From Alphaproteobacteria bacterium (GTDB taxonomy: Bacteria; Pseudomonadota; Alphaproteobacteria; Micavibrionales; CSBR16-224), in assembly GCA_006226225.1 (NCBI GenBank), contig SBHI01000193.1, forward strand, positions 1 to 12,594: 12,594 nucleotides of DNA, read 5' to 3'. The translations under genes were made by a program, and so were the position numbers. Numbering within the stretch: position 1 is the stretch's first letter; every line of letters begins with the position of its first letter. Below, one piece after another: positions 5,603 through 12,523 of the stretch. The notes beneath the pieces were generated by a model. It saw nothing but the letters and a program-made list of their open reading frames with translations. It ran no database searches and was not told the DNA's origin.

Positions 5603-6130
5603 TTAAAGACTCGAAACGAAAACATCCATAGCTTTATCATGTCCCAGTTTATGCATTTCGTCAATAAACCGGTAACCTGCAAACTGCTCTTTTTGATCAA
5701 GGTCAAAGGCGATGGCACATAAATGCCCGACTTTCCGGGCTTTTCTTTCTGCCGTTTCCGTGACGTATTTTTCGCGCGTTTCAGTAATGGCGGGCTGTGA
5801 ATAGCCTTCCATATCAAGTTTGGCTTCCAGCAGCGCGTCGGCCAGAAGCAGGATAAACTTTGCGGGTTGTGCGGGATTGACGGCAGTAATCCCGACATAG
5901 ACATCTTTTGTTTCGGGGACATAGCTGAATTCGCGCGGCGTGGTAATAACGCGGATTTTCAGGCTGTGCTCTGTAACCATTTCGACCAGCGGAAAGGACA
6001 TGCTGCTTTGACTTAAGACTTCCAGAGATTTTTCAATCATGATCTGGGGGTCGGGTGTCGCGCTCGGCGTGCTGTCCGGTGCAAAAATATCATCAAGATT
6101 TTTGAAAGGGTCTTTGTCGCTTGCCGACAT
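5603..6130 (-). CDS. Unknown 175-residue cytoplasmic protein, coupled to the upstream gene
   Basis: I do not recognise this protein. Residues 1-28 are polar, with proline and aspartate (KDPFKNLDDIFAPD at 7-20), and look disordered. A mixed beta/alpha region follows: SLKIRVITTPREFSYVPETK at 56-75, VYVGITAVNPAQPAKF at 77-92, then a helix with LLLADALLEAKLDMEG at about 94-109. The C-terminal 65 residues are charged and helical. No signal peptide or membrane segment is present. The start has GGGAG about 9 bases upstream, and that site overlaps the stop region of the gene before it, so translation is probably coupled. The helix at 91-109 sits where a metallopeptidase-like fold might carry HExxH, but no such motif is present. 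That resemblance is only an impression. Confidence 0.8.
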   Translation of the reverse strand: MSASDKDPFKNLDDIFAPDSTPSATPDPQIMIEKSLEVLSQSSMSFPLVEMVTEHSLKIRVITTPREFSYVPETKDVYVGITAVNPAQPAKFILLLADALLEAKLDMEGYSQPAITETREKYVTETAERKARKVGHLCAIAFDLDQKEQFAGYRFIDEMHKLGHDKAMDVFVSSL

Positions 6131-6134
6131 ATTC

Positions 6135-6755
6135 TTATTCTCCCATCCAGTAATAATTCACGGCATTGTGCGGGAATGCAATGTCGCGAAGCAGAAGATC
6201 CCGTTCAATGAAAGACAGTCGGCCTTCAGATGAAACCCGCAGGGTCGCGGAAATCAGGCAGCCGCTGTAGAACAGCGTGCCGCGGATGATGAACTGTCCG
6301 GGGAATGACCCGGCCTCGACTGTCAGCGGTTTGTGACTGTTTTTAACATTTTTCTGCTGTGCGGGGTCAAGGGATTCAATGCCCGGCATTTTTTCCGGAT
6401 CTTTAATCAGGTAAATATCGCCGTCACTGCCGCGCACATGGGAAAAGAAAAATTCCAGATAATCCACGACATTTTTTTCCGTGAGTTTGATCGGAGATTC
6501 TTCATTAATGGCGTAAATCGGATTGGCCGTACCGTCCAGCGGAATGAAGACATTGCCATCGCTGAGATATTCCATACTGAAAGAGGGCATGGTCGCGTAA
6601 TTGACAAGACGGTAAAGGTCAAAACGCGAATAGAATGGCAGGTCGTCCCAGACAACCTCCGTAAATTCTTTTGAGAAAACAATCGCGTTCGGATCAGTAC
6701 CAAGCCTGTCCAATACCACGGAAACGTTCTCTTTTTCTAATTGCTTCCAGACCAT
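6135..6755 (-). CDS. Unknown 206-residue protein, first of a coupled pair
   Basis: I do not recognise this protein. It begins MVWKQLEKENVSVVLDRLG and is rich in aromatic residues: FYSRFDLYRLVNYATMP at about 41-57, YLEFFFSHVRGSDGDIYLIK at about 99-118, and NAVNYYWMGE at the C-terminus. The alternation of strands and short helices suggests a compact soluble domain; there is no signal peptide. An in-frame stop lies three codons upstream, so 6755 is the first possible ATG, although no clear ribosome binding site precedes it. The next gene starts only 4 bp after its stop, and the two products probably act together. It is 93 bp downstream of dusA. A TATACT box in that gap could give it its own promoter, but no good -35 box is seen. 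Confidence 0.8.
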   Translation of the reverse strand: MVWKQLEKENVSVVLDRLGTDPNAIVFSKEFTEVVWDDLPFYSRFDLYRLVNYATMPSFSMEYLSDGNVFIPLDGTANPIYAINEESPIKLTEKNVVDYLEFFFSHVRGSDGDIYLIKDPEKMPGIESLDPAQQKNVKNSHKPLTVEAGSFPGQFIIRGTLFYSGCLISATLRVSSEGRLSFIERDLLLRDIAFPHNAVNYYWMGE

Positions 6756-6848
6756 TATCGTTTAAGTTTCATTCCAAGAAGACGTCTTTGACAAGCAAAA
6801 GTATAGCAGTAAAAAAACCAAAAGGAAAACCCTGAAAATGCGAAGAAT

Positions 6849-7898
6849 TTACGCATATCTTTTTTCGTTGCCGATTTCGGCGACATGGGACAGAGCTTCA
6901 AGGACGACTTCCGGCCCCGCAGAAGGAAGGAAAGCCTTTTCCGACAAGATGCGCCGCCATTTCTTTGCGCCGGGCAATCCCTGAAAAAGCCCCAGAATAT
7001 GACGGGTGATATCATAAAGCTGTGTGCCTTTTGACAGTTCGGCTTCAATATAAGGCAGCAGGGCGCGTATCGTATCATGGCGACTACGTAGCGTTGCGGT
7101 GGGTGTGCCGAAGATATCTTCCTCCAGCGCAGCAAGGAAATACGGGTTTTGATACGCCTCGCGTCCGATCATTACGCCGTCACTATGCTGCAGCTGTTCA
7201 CGCACATCTGCCGGATTATCAAGCCCGCCGTTTAAAATAACCGTCAGTTGCGGGAAATCCTTTTTTAAACGATGGACGATATCCCACCGCAGCGGCGGAA
7301 CGGTACGGTTTTGTTTCGGATTTAGACCTTTCAGCCAGGCTTTGCGGGCATGGATGATAAAGACGTCACAGCCGCCTTTTTCCGAGACTTGGCCGATAAA
7401 ATCACAGAGGAAATCATAGCTGTCATACTCATCAACGCCGATGCGGGTTTTGACGGTGACGGGAACATCGACGGCTTCGTTCATCGCGGCGATGCAATCA
7501 GCGACCAGCGCCGGCTGTTTCATCATACAGGCACCAAAAGCGCCGCGCTGGACACGGTCACTGGGACAACCGCAATTGAGGTTAATCTCATCATAACCGG
7601 CGGTTTCGCCCATTTTTGCGGCTTTGGCCAGTTCCTGCGGGTCACTGCCGCCCAGCTGCAGTGCAACGGGGTGTTCTGCCGGATCAAATTGCAGGAAACG
7701 TGCGGCATCACCGTGCAGGAGGGCGCCGGAGGTTAGCATCACCGTATATAATAACGCATTGGGAGAGATCAGACGCAGGAAATAGCGGTCATGTCTGTCC
7801 GTCCAGCCCATCATCGGGGCAACGGCAATGCGCCGGTCGATGGGCTTCTTAGCCCCCGCGCGTTTGCCTTGCGGCATTTGTTTTTGTTGAAACACCAT
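6849..7898 (-). CDS. dusA: tRNA-dihydrouridine(20/20a) synthase DusA
   Basis: This 349-residue FMN enzyme reduces uridines in the tRNA D-loop with NADPH. The TIM-barrel start RRIAVAPMMGWTDRHDRYF lies at about 22-40, with the FMN-contacting APMxGxTD pattern. The catalytic cysteine is C111 in INLNCGCP (105-112), and DusA-type RVQRGAFGACMM follows at 115-126. VKTRIGVDEYDSYDFL (about 149-164) and IHARKAWLKGLNPKQNR (starting at about 180) are also DusA-specific blocks, as is NGGLDNPADV with IGREAYQNPYF further on. The length is usual for the family. The start at 7898 has no clear ribosome binding site, and the ATG at 7877 (MPQGKR) is possible. It is divergent from the SH3-like gene, with about 27 bp between them. 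Confidence 0.95.
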   Translation of the reverse strand: MVFQQKQMPQGKRAGAKKPIDRRIAVAPMMGWTDRHDRYFLRLISPNALLYTVMLTSGALLHGDAARFLQFDPAEHPVALQLGGSDPQELAKAAKMGETAGYDEINLNCGCPSDRVQRGAFGACMMKQPALVADCIAAMNEAVDVPVTVKTRIGVDEYDSYDFLCDFIGQVSEKGGCDVFIIHARKAWLKGLNPKQNRTVPPLRWDIVHRLKKDFPQLTVILNGGLDNPADVREQLQHSDGVMIGREAYQNPYFLAALEEDIFGTPTATLRSRHDTIRALLPYIEAELSKGTQLYDITRHILGLFQGLPGAKKWRRILSEKAFLPSAGPEVVLEALSHVAEIGNEKRYA

Positions 7899-7925
7899 AA
7901 TGGTTCTGTTTAATATAGGAAAAAC

Positions 7926-8456
7926 ATGGATAATTCAATATATATGACAAAAAAATCCCGTTTTCCCGTTTTTGCGGCAATTGCGCTGGTGAGCATTCTG
8001 ATGCTTTCTTTTGCGGTGACGCCGTGCAGGGCCAAATTGACCGGTGCCGAAATTTATTACGCAAGTCTGCGCGATTCCAAAACCAATCTGCGTAGCGGCC
8101 CCGGCGCACGCTATCCGGTCAAATGGATTTTGACGCGTGAGACGATGCCGGTGAAAATTATCCGTGAATTCGATGTCTGGCGGCAGATTGAGTTGTTTGA
8201 CGGGGAAACCGGCTGGGTGCATATGAATCTGCTATCGGGTAGAAAAACAGCCATTGTGCGCGATGAAACGCGGGAAATGCGCGTAAAACCTGCGGAAGAT
8301 GCGCGGATTATTCTGCGGGTGGAGCCGGGAGTTATTGTAAAGCTTGACCAATGTGTGAAAGCGTGGTGCAGTATAGGCGTTTCAGGCTATGAAGGCTGGA
8401 TACCTGCTGCGGCGCTTTGGGGCGATACGGCGGCGGAAGAAAAATCGAAAGAATAG
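7926..8456 (+). CDS. Exported protein with two bacterial SH3-like repeats
   Basis: This 176-residue protein probably works in the periplasm. A basic start and hydrophobic core (about 8-31) make a signal peptide, cleaved near PCRA (about residue 37). The first SH3-like repeat starts at TNLRSGPGARYPVKWIL (53-69) and ends with GETGWVHMNLLSG (93-105). The second starts at MRVKPAEDARIIL (118-130) and ends with GYEGWIPAAALWG (154-166). Such repeats often bind peptidoglycan or proteins, but the ligand is not known here. C143 and C148 are close enough for a disulphide. AGGA lies about 6 bases before the ATG at 7926; ATG 7944 is an alternative. TTGAAA (7887-7892) and TAATAT (7911-7916), 18 apart, could be the promoter, but that would leave almost no leader. 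It heads an operon with the next two genes. Confidence 0.87.
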   Translation: MDNSIYMTKKSRFPVFAAIALVSILMLSFAVTPCRAKLTGAEIYYASLRDSKTNLRSGPGARYPVKWILTRETMPVKIIREFDVWRQIELFDGETGWVHMNLLSGRKTAIVRDETREMRVKPAEDARIILRVEPGVIVKLDQCVKAWCSIGVSGYEGWIPAAALWGDTAAEEKSKE

Positions 8457-8462
8457 GGAATA

Positions 8463-9449
8463 ATGGATACACCCACAATGACCGAACGCACGGAACATGC
8501 AAAAAAACTGCATAGCCATATTGCAAAAATTTTGCATGTCGGGGAAAAGATCGACCGCGATAAAGCGCTGCACACGATTTTGCTGTATGGCGGCATGCTG
8601 GCGGAAACGCTGTTTGAATATGAAGAGCCCGATATCGTGATGGAGCAGACCTTCTTCCGGATTGCTGATCTGCTGGAGACGGAACCGGAACAGGTTGAGC
8701 TGGATGAGCTGCTTGACGTTCTGCCGGGTATGGTTGAAATGGATTTCTTTACCGAAAAAGGACGTCATATTGCACGCGAGGCGGAAAACCAGCTGGATAA
8801 AGGCCTGGATGATGTCCACGAGATTGTTATTGGCCTGATTATCAGTGATTTTCCCGAATGGCATGAACATGGCGATATCGATATGACGGTGGCGCGTTGC
8901 CTGCGGATATTGATGGAAACGGTGATTACCTGCGCGATTTTTGAAACTGCCGCAAGCGAGTTTTGTGACATCCTGATTGACGACTTTATCAGCGAAGGCT
9001 GGGGTGTGGATATCTCTCTGGCTTCGCTGGCGGCCTTATCGGCTGTTTACGGTCTGGAGGGGATCGCGGAGGAAAAGAAAAAAGACGCGATAACGGAAGA
9101 TGACAAGAAAAAGCTGCATGATGATCTGGTAAAAGTCATGCAGGGTGAGGTGAACCGCCATGCGACCGGAAAAGACAGTAAATGGACGGCGCTGAATCCG
9201 GTGAATGACGAACAGGATAACAGTCATTATCACGAAATGCTGGAAGAATTGCGGGAGCCGATTGAAGATTTCTTCGAACATGTCGGTTTCGGCGATCTGA
9301 TGGGACGCGCTGTGGCTGTTGCCAAGGCGGCCGGACGGCTTGTTGCCGCAAGCACGGCGGATGACGGCGGTTATATGCCGGGCCCCGTTGGGCAAATGAT
9401 TGTGTTACGCGGTTTGCAATCGGTTTTTAGCAAGCGTGAGAATGTCTAA
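8463..9449 (+). CDS. Unknown 328-residue acidic, mostly helical protein
   Basis: I do not recognise this family. The protein is strongly acidic and looks all-helical, with no signal peptide and no clear membrane helix. The first two thirds show helices rich in E, D, L and I, such as HTILLYGGMLAETLFEYEEP (37-56) and EVELDELLDVLP-like segments near 78-88. A lysine- and glutamate-rich linker (EEKKKDAITEDDKKK) lies at about 202-216. The C-terminal part has EPIEDFFEHVGFGDLMGR and an alanine-rich helix (VAVAKAAGRLVAAS). The start lies 6 bp after the SH3-like gene, with AGGGA just upstream; the ATG at 8478 is possible. The cysQ gene starts 18 bp after its stop. The operon position suggests a shared regulon but does not reveal its job. 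Confidence 0.82.
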   Translation: MDTPTMTERTEHAKKLHSHIAKILHVGEKIDRDKALHTILLYGGMLAETLFEYEEPDIVMEQTFFRIADLLETEPEQVELDELLDVLPGMVEMDFFTEKGRHIAREAENQLDKGLDDVHEIVIGLIISDFPEWHEHGDIDMTVARCLRILMETVITCAIFETAASEFCDILIDDFISEGWGVDISLASLAALSAVYGLEGIAEEKKKDAITEDDKKKLHDDLVKVMQGEVNRHATGKDSKWTALNPVNDEQDNSHYHEMLEELREPIEDFFEHVGFGDLMGRAVAVAKAAGRLVAASTADDGGYMPGPVGQMIVLRGLQSVFSKRENV

Positions 9450-9467
9450 GACAGACAGGATAATTTC

Positions 9468-10325
9468 ATGGAAAGCAAAAAAATGACGGAACATGGTGCG
9501 GAGACGGCTCTTCACCCGATGGCGGAGATTCTGGATGATCTTTGTGCATTGGCACGTGCGGCGGGTGCTGTGGAAAAGCAGATTTTCGAAGGTGATTTTA
9601 TCGCCGAAATCAAGCAGGACGGCAGTCCTGTCACCATTGCTGATCAAAAAGCGGAGGAGCTGATTGTCAAAAAACTGGCGGAGCTGGCGCCGGAGATACC
9701 GTTCTTGGGTGAGGAATCCGTTGCGGCGGGAACGATTCCGGATATTTCCGGCGGCACATACTGGTGCGTTGATCCGCTGGACGGCACCAAGGAATTTGTC
9801 GGTGGCGGTGGTGAATTCACCGTGAATATTGCCCTGATGGAAAATTTTATTCCGGTATTGGGTGTGATTTATCTGCCGATGAAGGATGTTCTTTATGCGG
9901 CGGCAGGGCGCGGGCAGGTGTTTATGCAGGCGTCAGGAAGTCTTGATAAAGCGCCGCTAGCCGCACGGCAGCCTCCTGAGGACGGATTAACAGTGATTGA
10001 AAGCCGCCGCCACGGCAATCCCGAAGCAATTCAGCGTTTTGTCAGTGGCTACAAAGTCGCGGCATTGGCGGCGCGCAGCAGTTCCTTGAAATTCTGTGCA
10101 ATTGCCGAAGGTGTGGCGGATCTTTATCCGCGCCTTGCTCCGACCTGTGAGTGGGATACGGCGGCAGGGGATGCGATCTTACGTGCAGCAGGCGGGCATG
10201 TGCTGGCGCTGGACGGCAGCCCGCTGCGCTACGGCAAGATAGAGGATGGGTTTCTGAACCCGTTTTTCGCGGCATGTTCGGACGCGCTGAAAGACAGTAT
10301 TGCCGCTGCGGCGCAAAACAGCTGA
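9468..10325 (+). CDS. cysQ: 3'(2'),5'-bisphosphate nucleotidase CysQ
   Basis: This 285-residue member of the inositol-monophosphatase superfamily should remove the 3'-phosphate from pAp or PAPS. It thereby controls sulphate-assimilation intermediates and keeps pAp from inhibiting RNases. The metal-binding motifs are intact: DGSPVTIADQKAEE (51-64), FLGEES (79-84), DPLDGTKEFV (102-111) and EWDTAAGDAI (228-237). The KEF after DPLDGT is typical of CysQ rather than of plain inositol monophosphatase. The length is slightly longer than the roughly 250-residue norm because of a short N-terminal extension. AGGA lies about 10 bases before the chosen ATG; ATG 9483 is an alternative. It is the last gene of the operon and its stop lies 4 bp from that of the convergent gene. 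No terminator is visible in the gap. Confidence 0.93.
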   Translation: MESKKMTEHGAETALHPMAEILDDLCALARAAGAVEKQIFEGDFIAEIKQDGSPVTIADQKAEELIVKKLAELAPEIPFLGEESVAAGTIPDISGGTYWCVDPLDGTKEFVGGGGEFTVNIALMENFIPVLGVIYLPMKDVLYAAAGRGQVFMQASGSLDKAPLAARQPPEDGLTVIESRRHGNPEAIQRFVSGYKVAALAARSSSLKFCAIAEGVADLYPRLAPTCEWDTAAGDAILRAAGGHVLALDGSPLRYGKIEDGFLNPFFAACSDALKDSIAAAAQNS

Positions 10326-10329
10326 ACCG

Positions 10330-11097
10330 TTACTGCCCCATCGCTTCTTTTAATTCCTGAAACAGATCGGCGCGTTTCTTTTCCCAGTCATCTTGCGGCA
10401 GGAACTCTGCGGCCTCTTCACCGGGTTTGATGCAATATTTATCGGTGCGGGGGCGGTCATGCAGTTTTTGCGTGTGTTTTTTCACATAGTTGTAAATCAG
10501 CCTTTTCTGCGTGTCGTCCAGCGTGTTGAACAATGTTTTGTACAGCTTGTAACGCAGAAGAAAGGCAACAAAGCTGTTGCCAGCAGCGGATTCCTGCGTG
10601 GGGTGCGCGCAGTGTGCCATTTCTTCGCGGATAATCACAAAGGCCAGAAAGTAATTCTGCAACATTTTTTTGACCAGTTCTTCATGCTGCAAATCATGTA
10701 TGGCCAGATCGCTTTGCAGCATGGTCAGGAAATGTTCTGATAAAACCAGTCCGTACAACGGATGCCTGTTCATATCGTGCCAGTCCTGCAGCCAGGTAAA
10801 AATGGCTCGTAAATCATCGCCGTCTTTGGCGGTTGCTGTCGACCCGAGCAGTTCGGAGATTTTGTTCAATACAAATATCTGTGTTTTGTCGGCACCCTGC
10901 GCGCGGTCCATTGTGTCCAATTCCTGATATATCGCCATTTTGCGGTGTTTTTGGTGGATGTTGTCATCCGTGGCATGTGCTGTGCCGATGGCGGTTATGC
11001 TGCCGAGCATGATTGCGAAGGCAAATACTTGCAGAATATGAAAGATATGCGGGCGAAATGCGCTCTGCCGGATTGCCCGTTTTATGAAATACGTCAT
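10330..11097 (-). CDS. Unknown exported protein of 255 residues
   Basis: I do not recognise this protein. The N-terminus is long and basic (MTYFIKRAIRQSAFRPHIFH), followed by a hydrophobic core at about 21-38 and a cleavage site after TAHA (39-42), so export is likely. The mature part is helical and polar. It has only two cysteines that I can place, C163 (in EEMAHCAHP) and C222 (in DKYCIKPGEE), which could pair. I chose ATG 11097, which has GGAAAAG just upstream. A GTG at 11118 is in frame, but it touches a perfect TATAAT box (11119-11124) and would probably precede the transcript start. The gene converges on cysQ with 4 bp between stops. The length and signal peptide do not point to a known family. 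Confidence 0.8.
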   Translation of the reverse strand: MTYFIKRAIRQSAFRPHIFHILQVFAFAIMLGSITAIGTAHATDDNIHQKHRKMAIYQELDTMDRAQGADKTQIFVLNKISELLGSTATAKDGDDLRAIFTWLQDWHDMNRHPLYGLVLSEHFLTMLQSDLAIHDLQHEELVKKMLQNYFLAFVIIREEMAHCAHPTQESAAGNSFVAFLLRYKLYKTLFNTLDDTQKRLIYNYVKKHTQKLHDRPRTDKYCIKPGEEAAEFLPQDDWEKKRADLFQELKEAMGQ

Positions 11098-11118
11098 ATC
11101 TTTTCCATTTCTGTTCAC

Positions 11119-11147
11119 ATTATACCTGCATTATTCTTTCAGAAGCG
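11119..11147 (-). promoter_or_regulatory. Candidate promoter of the exported-protein gene
   Basis: On the minus strand TATAAT (11119-11124) lies 17 bases after CGCTTC (11142-11147). The -10 box is perfect but the -35 hexamer does not resemble TTGACA. The same CGCTTC-17-TATAAT arrangement occurs at 5187-5215. The expected start of transcription, near 11112, favours translation from ATG 11097. Confidence 0.35.
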
Positions 11148-11206
11148 GAACACGAGAGCAAGATAGCATCATATTTTTCTTCCGCAGCGGGATAAAGAAA
11201 CGCATG

Positions 11207-11223
11207 GAAATTACTGTAATTTC
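11207..11223. repeat. Perfect 17-base palindrome upstream of the L36-like gene promoter
   Basis: GAAATTAC (11207-11214) and GTAATTTC (11216-11223) are perfect 8-base arms around a single T. The palindrome ends two bases before the TTGACA box at 11226-11231. Its outer GAAAT...ATTTC resembles the flanks of Zur-type boxes, but it is shorter and lacks the usual centre, so that link is speculative. It could be an activator or repressor site. Confidence 0.45.
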
Positions 11224-11225
11224 AG

Positions 11226-11254
11226 TTGACAGAGGGCGGAAAACACATTAGTTT
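11226..11254 (+). promoter_or_regulatory. Promoter of the L36-like gene, possibly reading into mreB
   Basis: A perfect -35 box TTGACA (11226-11231) is followed by a 17-base spacer and TAGTTT (11249-11254), a weak -10. Transcription would start near 11261, about 39 bases before the ATG at 11300. No terminator lies between the L36-like gene and mreB, so this promoter may also feed mreB. Confidence 0.55.
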
Positions 11255-11299
11255 GCCGTTCTTGATGCTCCAATATTTTTAATGATGACGAGGACGACA

Positions 11300-11437
11300 A
11301 TGAAAAAGACAAACTCGATCGGCAAACAGGCCAAACGCGACCAGAAAAACCGCGTTGTACGCCGTCGCGACGGAAAAGGAAAAGTTCGCCTTTATGTGAT
11401 CAATTCCGATAACCCGCGCATGAAAGCCAAACAGTAA
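11300..11437 (+). CDS. Cysteine-free bL36-like ribosomal protein
   Basis: This 45-residue, very basic protein ends with the bL36 signature: KNRVVRRRDGKGKVRLYVIN (17-36 by count from the first ATG), then NPRMKAKQ. The ending RLYVIN..NPR.KA.Q is close to the non-zinc, YkgO-like form (RLYVICKSNPRFKA). No cysteine is present, so it cannot bind the zinc of the classic form. The N-terminus (MKKTNSIGKQAKRD) differs from the usual MKVRNSLKSLK and there is a small insertion around DGKGK. I chose ATG 11300 because AGGA lies about 6 bases upstream. Two in-frame ATGs at 11282 and 11285 have no such site. mreB starts 45 bp downstream. A short basic non-ribosomal protein is the alternative. Confidence 0.72.
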   Translation: MKKTNSIGKQAKRDQKNRVVRRRDGKGKVRLYVINSDNPRMKAKQ

Positions 11438-11482
11438 TTTAAAACCTTAACCACCGCATTTCCCCAGAGGGGCCGGACGTCC

Positions 11483-12523
11483 ATGCTTTCAAAACTTCTT
11501 GGACTTGTTTCCGCGGATATGGCGATTGACCTTGGTACGGCCAATACACTTGTCTATGTCCGCGGTCAGGGGATCGTTCTGAACGAACCCTCCGTCGTGG
11601 CTATTTCCATGGTCAACGGCCGCCGTCAGGTATTGGCTGTCGGGGAAGAGGCAAAACGTATGCTGGGCCGTACGCCCGGAAATATCATGGCTATTCGCCC
11701 CTTGCGCGACGGTGTTATCGCCGATTTCGATATCGCCGAGGAAATGATCAAACAATTTATCCGTAAAGTTCACAACCGCCGCAGCTTCGCATCGCCGCAA
11801 ATGGTGATTTGCGTGCCGTCGGGCTCAACAGCTGTTGAGCGCCGCGCCATTCAGGAATCTGCGGAAAGCGCCGGTGCGCGCCGCGTAGAGCTGATTGAGG
11901 AGCCGATGGCGGCTGCAATCGGTGCCGGACTGCCTGTGACGGAGCCGACCGGGTCTATGGTCGTGGATATCGGTGGCGGTACGACCGAGGTTGCGGTGAT
12001 TTCGCTGGGCGGTATTGTTTATGCGCGCTCTGTCCGCGTCGGCGGTGATAAGATGGATGAGGCGATTATCTCCTATATCCGCCGCACGCATAATCTGCTG
12101 ATTGGAGAAAGCACGGCAGAACGCATCAAGAAAGAAATCGGCTCGGCCTGTCCGCCGGAAGACGGCGAAGGGCGCAGCATGGAAATCAAAGGCCGCGATC
12201 TGATGAACGGTGTTCCGAAAGAAATCGTCATTACCGAACGGCAGATCGCAGAAAGTCTGGCCGAACCCGTCGGTGCGATTATTGATGCCGTGAAAGGCGC
12301 GTTGGAGCATACTGCGCCGGAACTGGCGGCGGATATTGTTGATAAAGGCATCGTGATGACAGGTGGCGGCGCATTGCTGGCTAATCTGGATTACGTGCTG
12401 CGCTATGCAACGGGACTGGCGGTTTCCATCGCTGATGATCCGTTGTCTTGCGTGGCTTTGGGAACCGGACAGGCACTGGAAGAGATGAAAATGCTGAAAG
12501 GCGTTTTGGTCGATATGTACTAA
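11483..12523 (+). CDS. mreB: Rod-shape determining actin homologue MreB
   Basis: This 346-residue protein has the normal MreB length. It polymerises with ATP under the inner membrane and guides the elongation machinery for peptidoglycan synthesis. The N-terminus MLSKLLGLVSADMAIDLGTANT carries a likely membrane-binding hydrophobic start and the first phosphate loop (DLGTANT, about 16-22). The second phosphate loop is DIGGGTTEV at about 162-170, and the adenosine motif MTGGGALLANLD is at about 291-302. RPLRDGVIADFD (about 72-83) and VPSGSTAVERRAI (about 111-123) are also MreB-specific. The start is supported by family alignment; GAGGGG lies upstream at somewhat long spacing. mreC would be expected next, beyond the right edge. 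Confidence 0.97.
   Translation: MLSKLLGLVSADMAIDLGTANTLVYVRGQGIVLNEPSVVAISMVNGRRQVLAVGEEAKRMLGRTPGNIMAIRPLRDGVIADFDIAEEMIKQFIRKVHNRRSFASPQMVICVPSGSTAVERRAIQESAESAGARRVELIEEPMAAAIGAGLPVTEPTGSMVVDIGGGTTEVAVISLGGIVYARSVRVGGDKMDEAIISYIRRTHNLLIGESTAERIKKEIGSACPPEDGEGRSMEIKGRDLMNGVPKEIVITERQIAESLAEPVGAIIDAVKGALEHTAPELAADIVDKGIVMTGGGALLANLDYVLRYATGLAVSIADDPLSCVALGTGQALEEMKMLKGVLVDMY

Noticed and set aside
6830..6860. Short ATGCG/CGCAT hairpin over the dusA stop as a terminator
   Set aside because: The stem has only five pairs and a nine-base loop, followed by only four T. It is too weak to call.
6755..7135. Minus-strand open frame of 126 codons at the end of dusA
   Set aside because: It overlaps the DusA 3' end in another frame and its translation has no protein-like pattern. 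The final MKLKR touching the next ATG is likely chance.
11098..11118. GTG at 11118 as start of the exported protein
   Set aside because: It touches a perfect TATAAT box and would lie before the likely transcript start. ATG 11097 has a better ribosome binding site.
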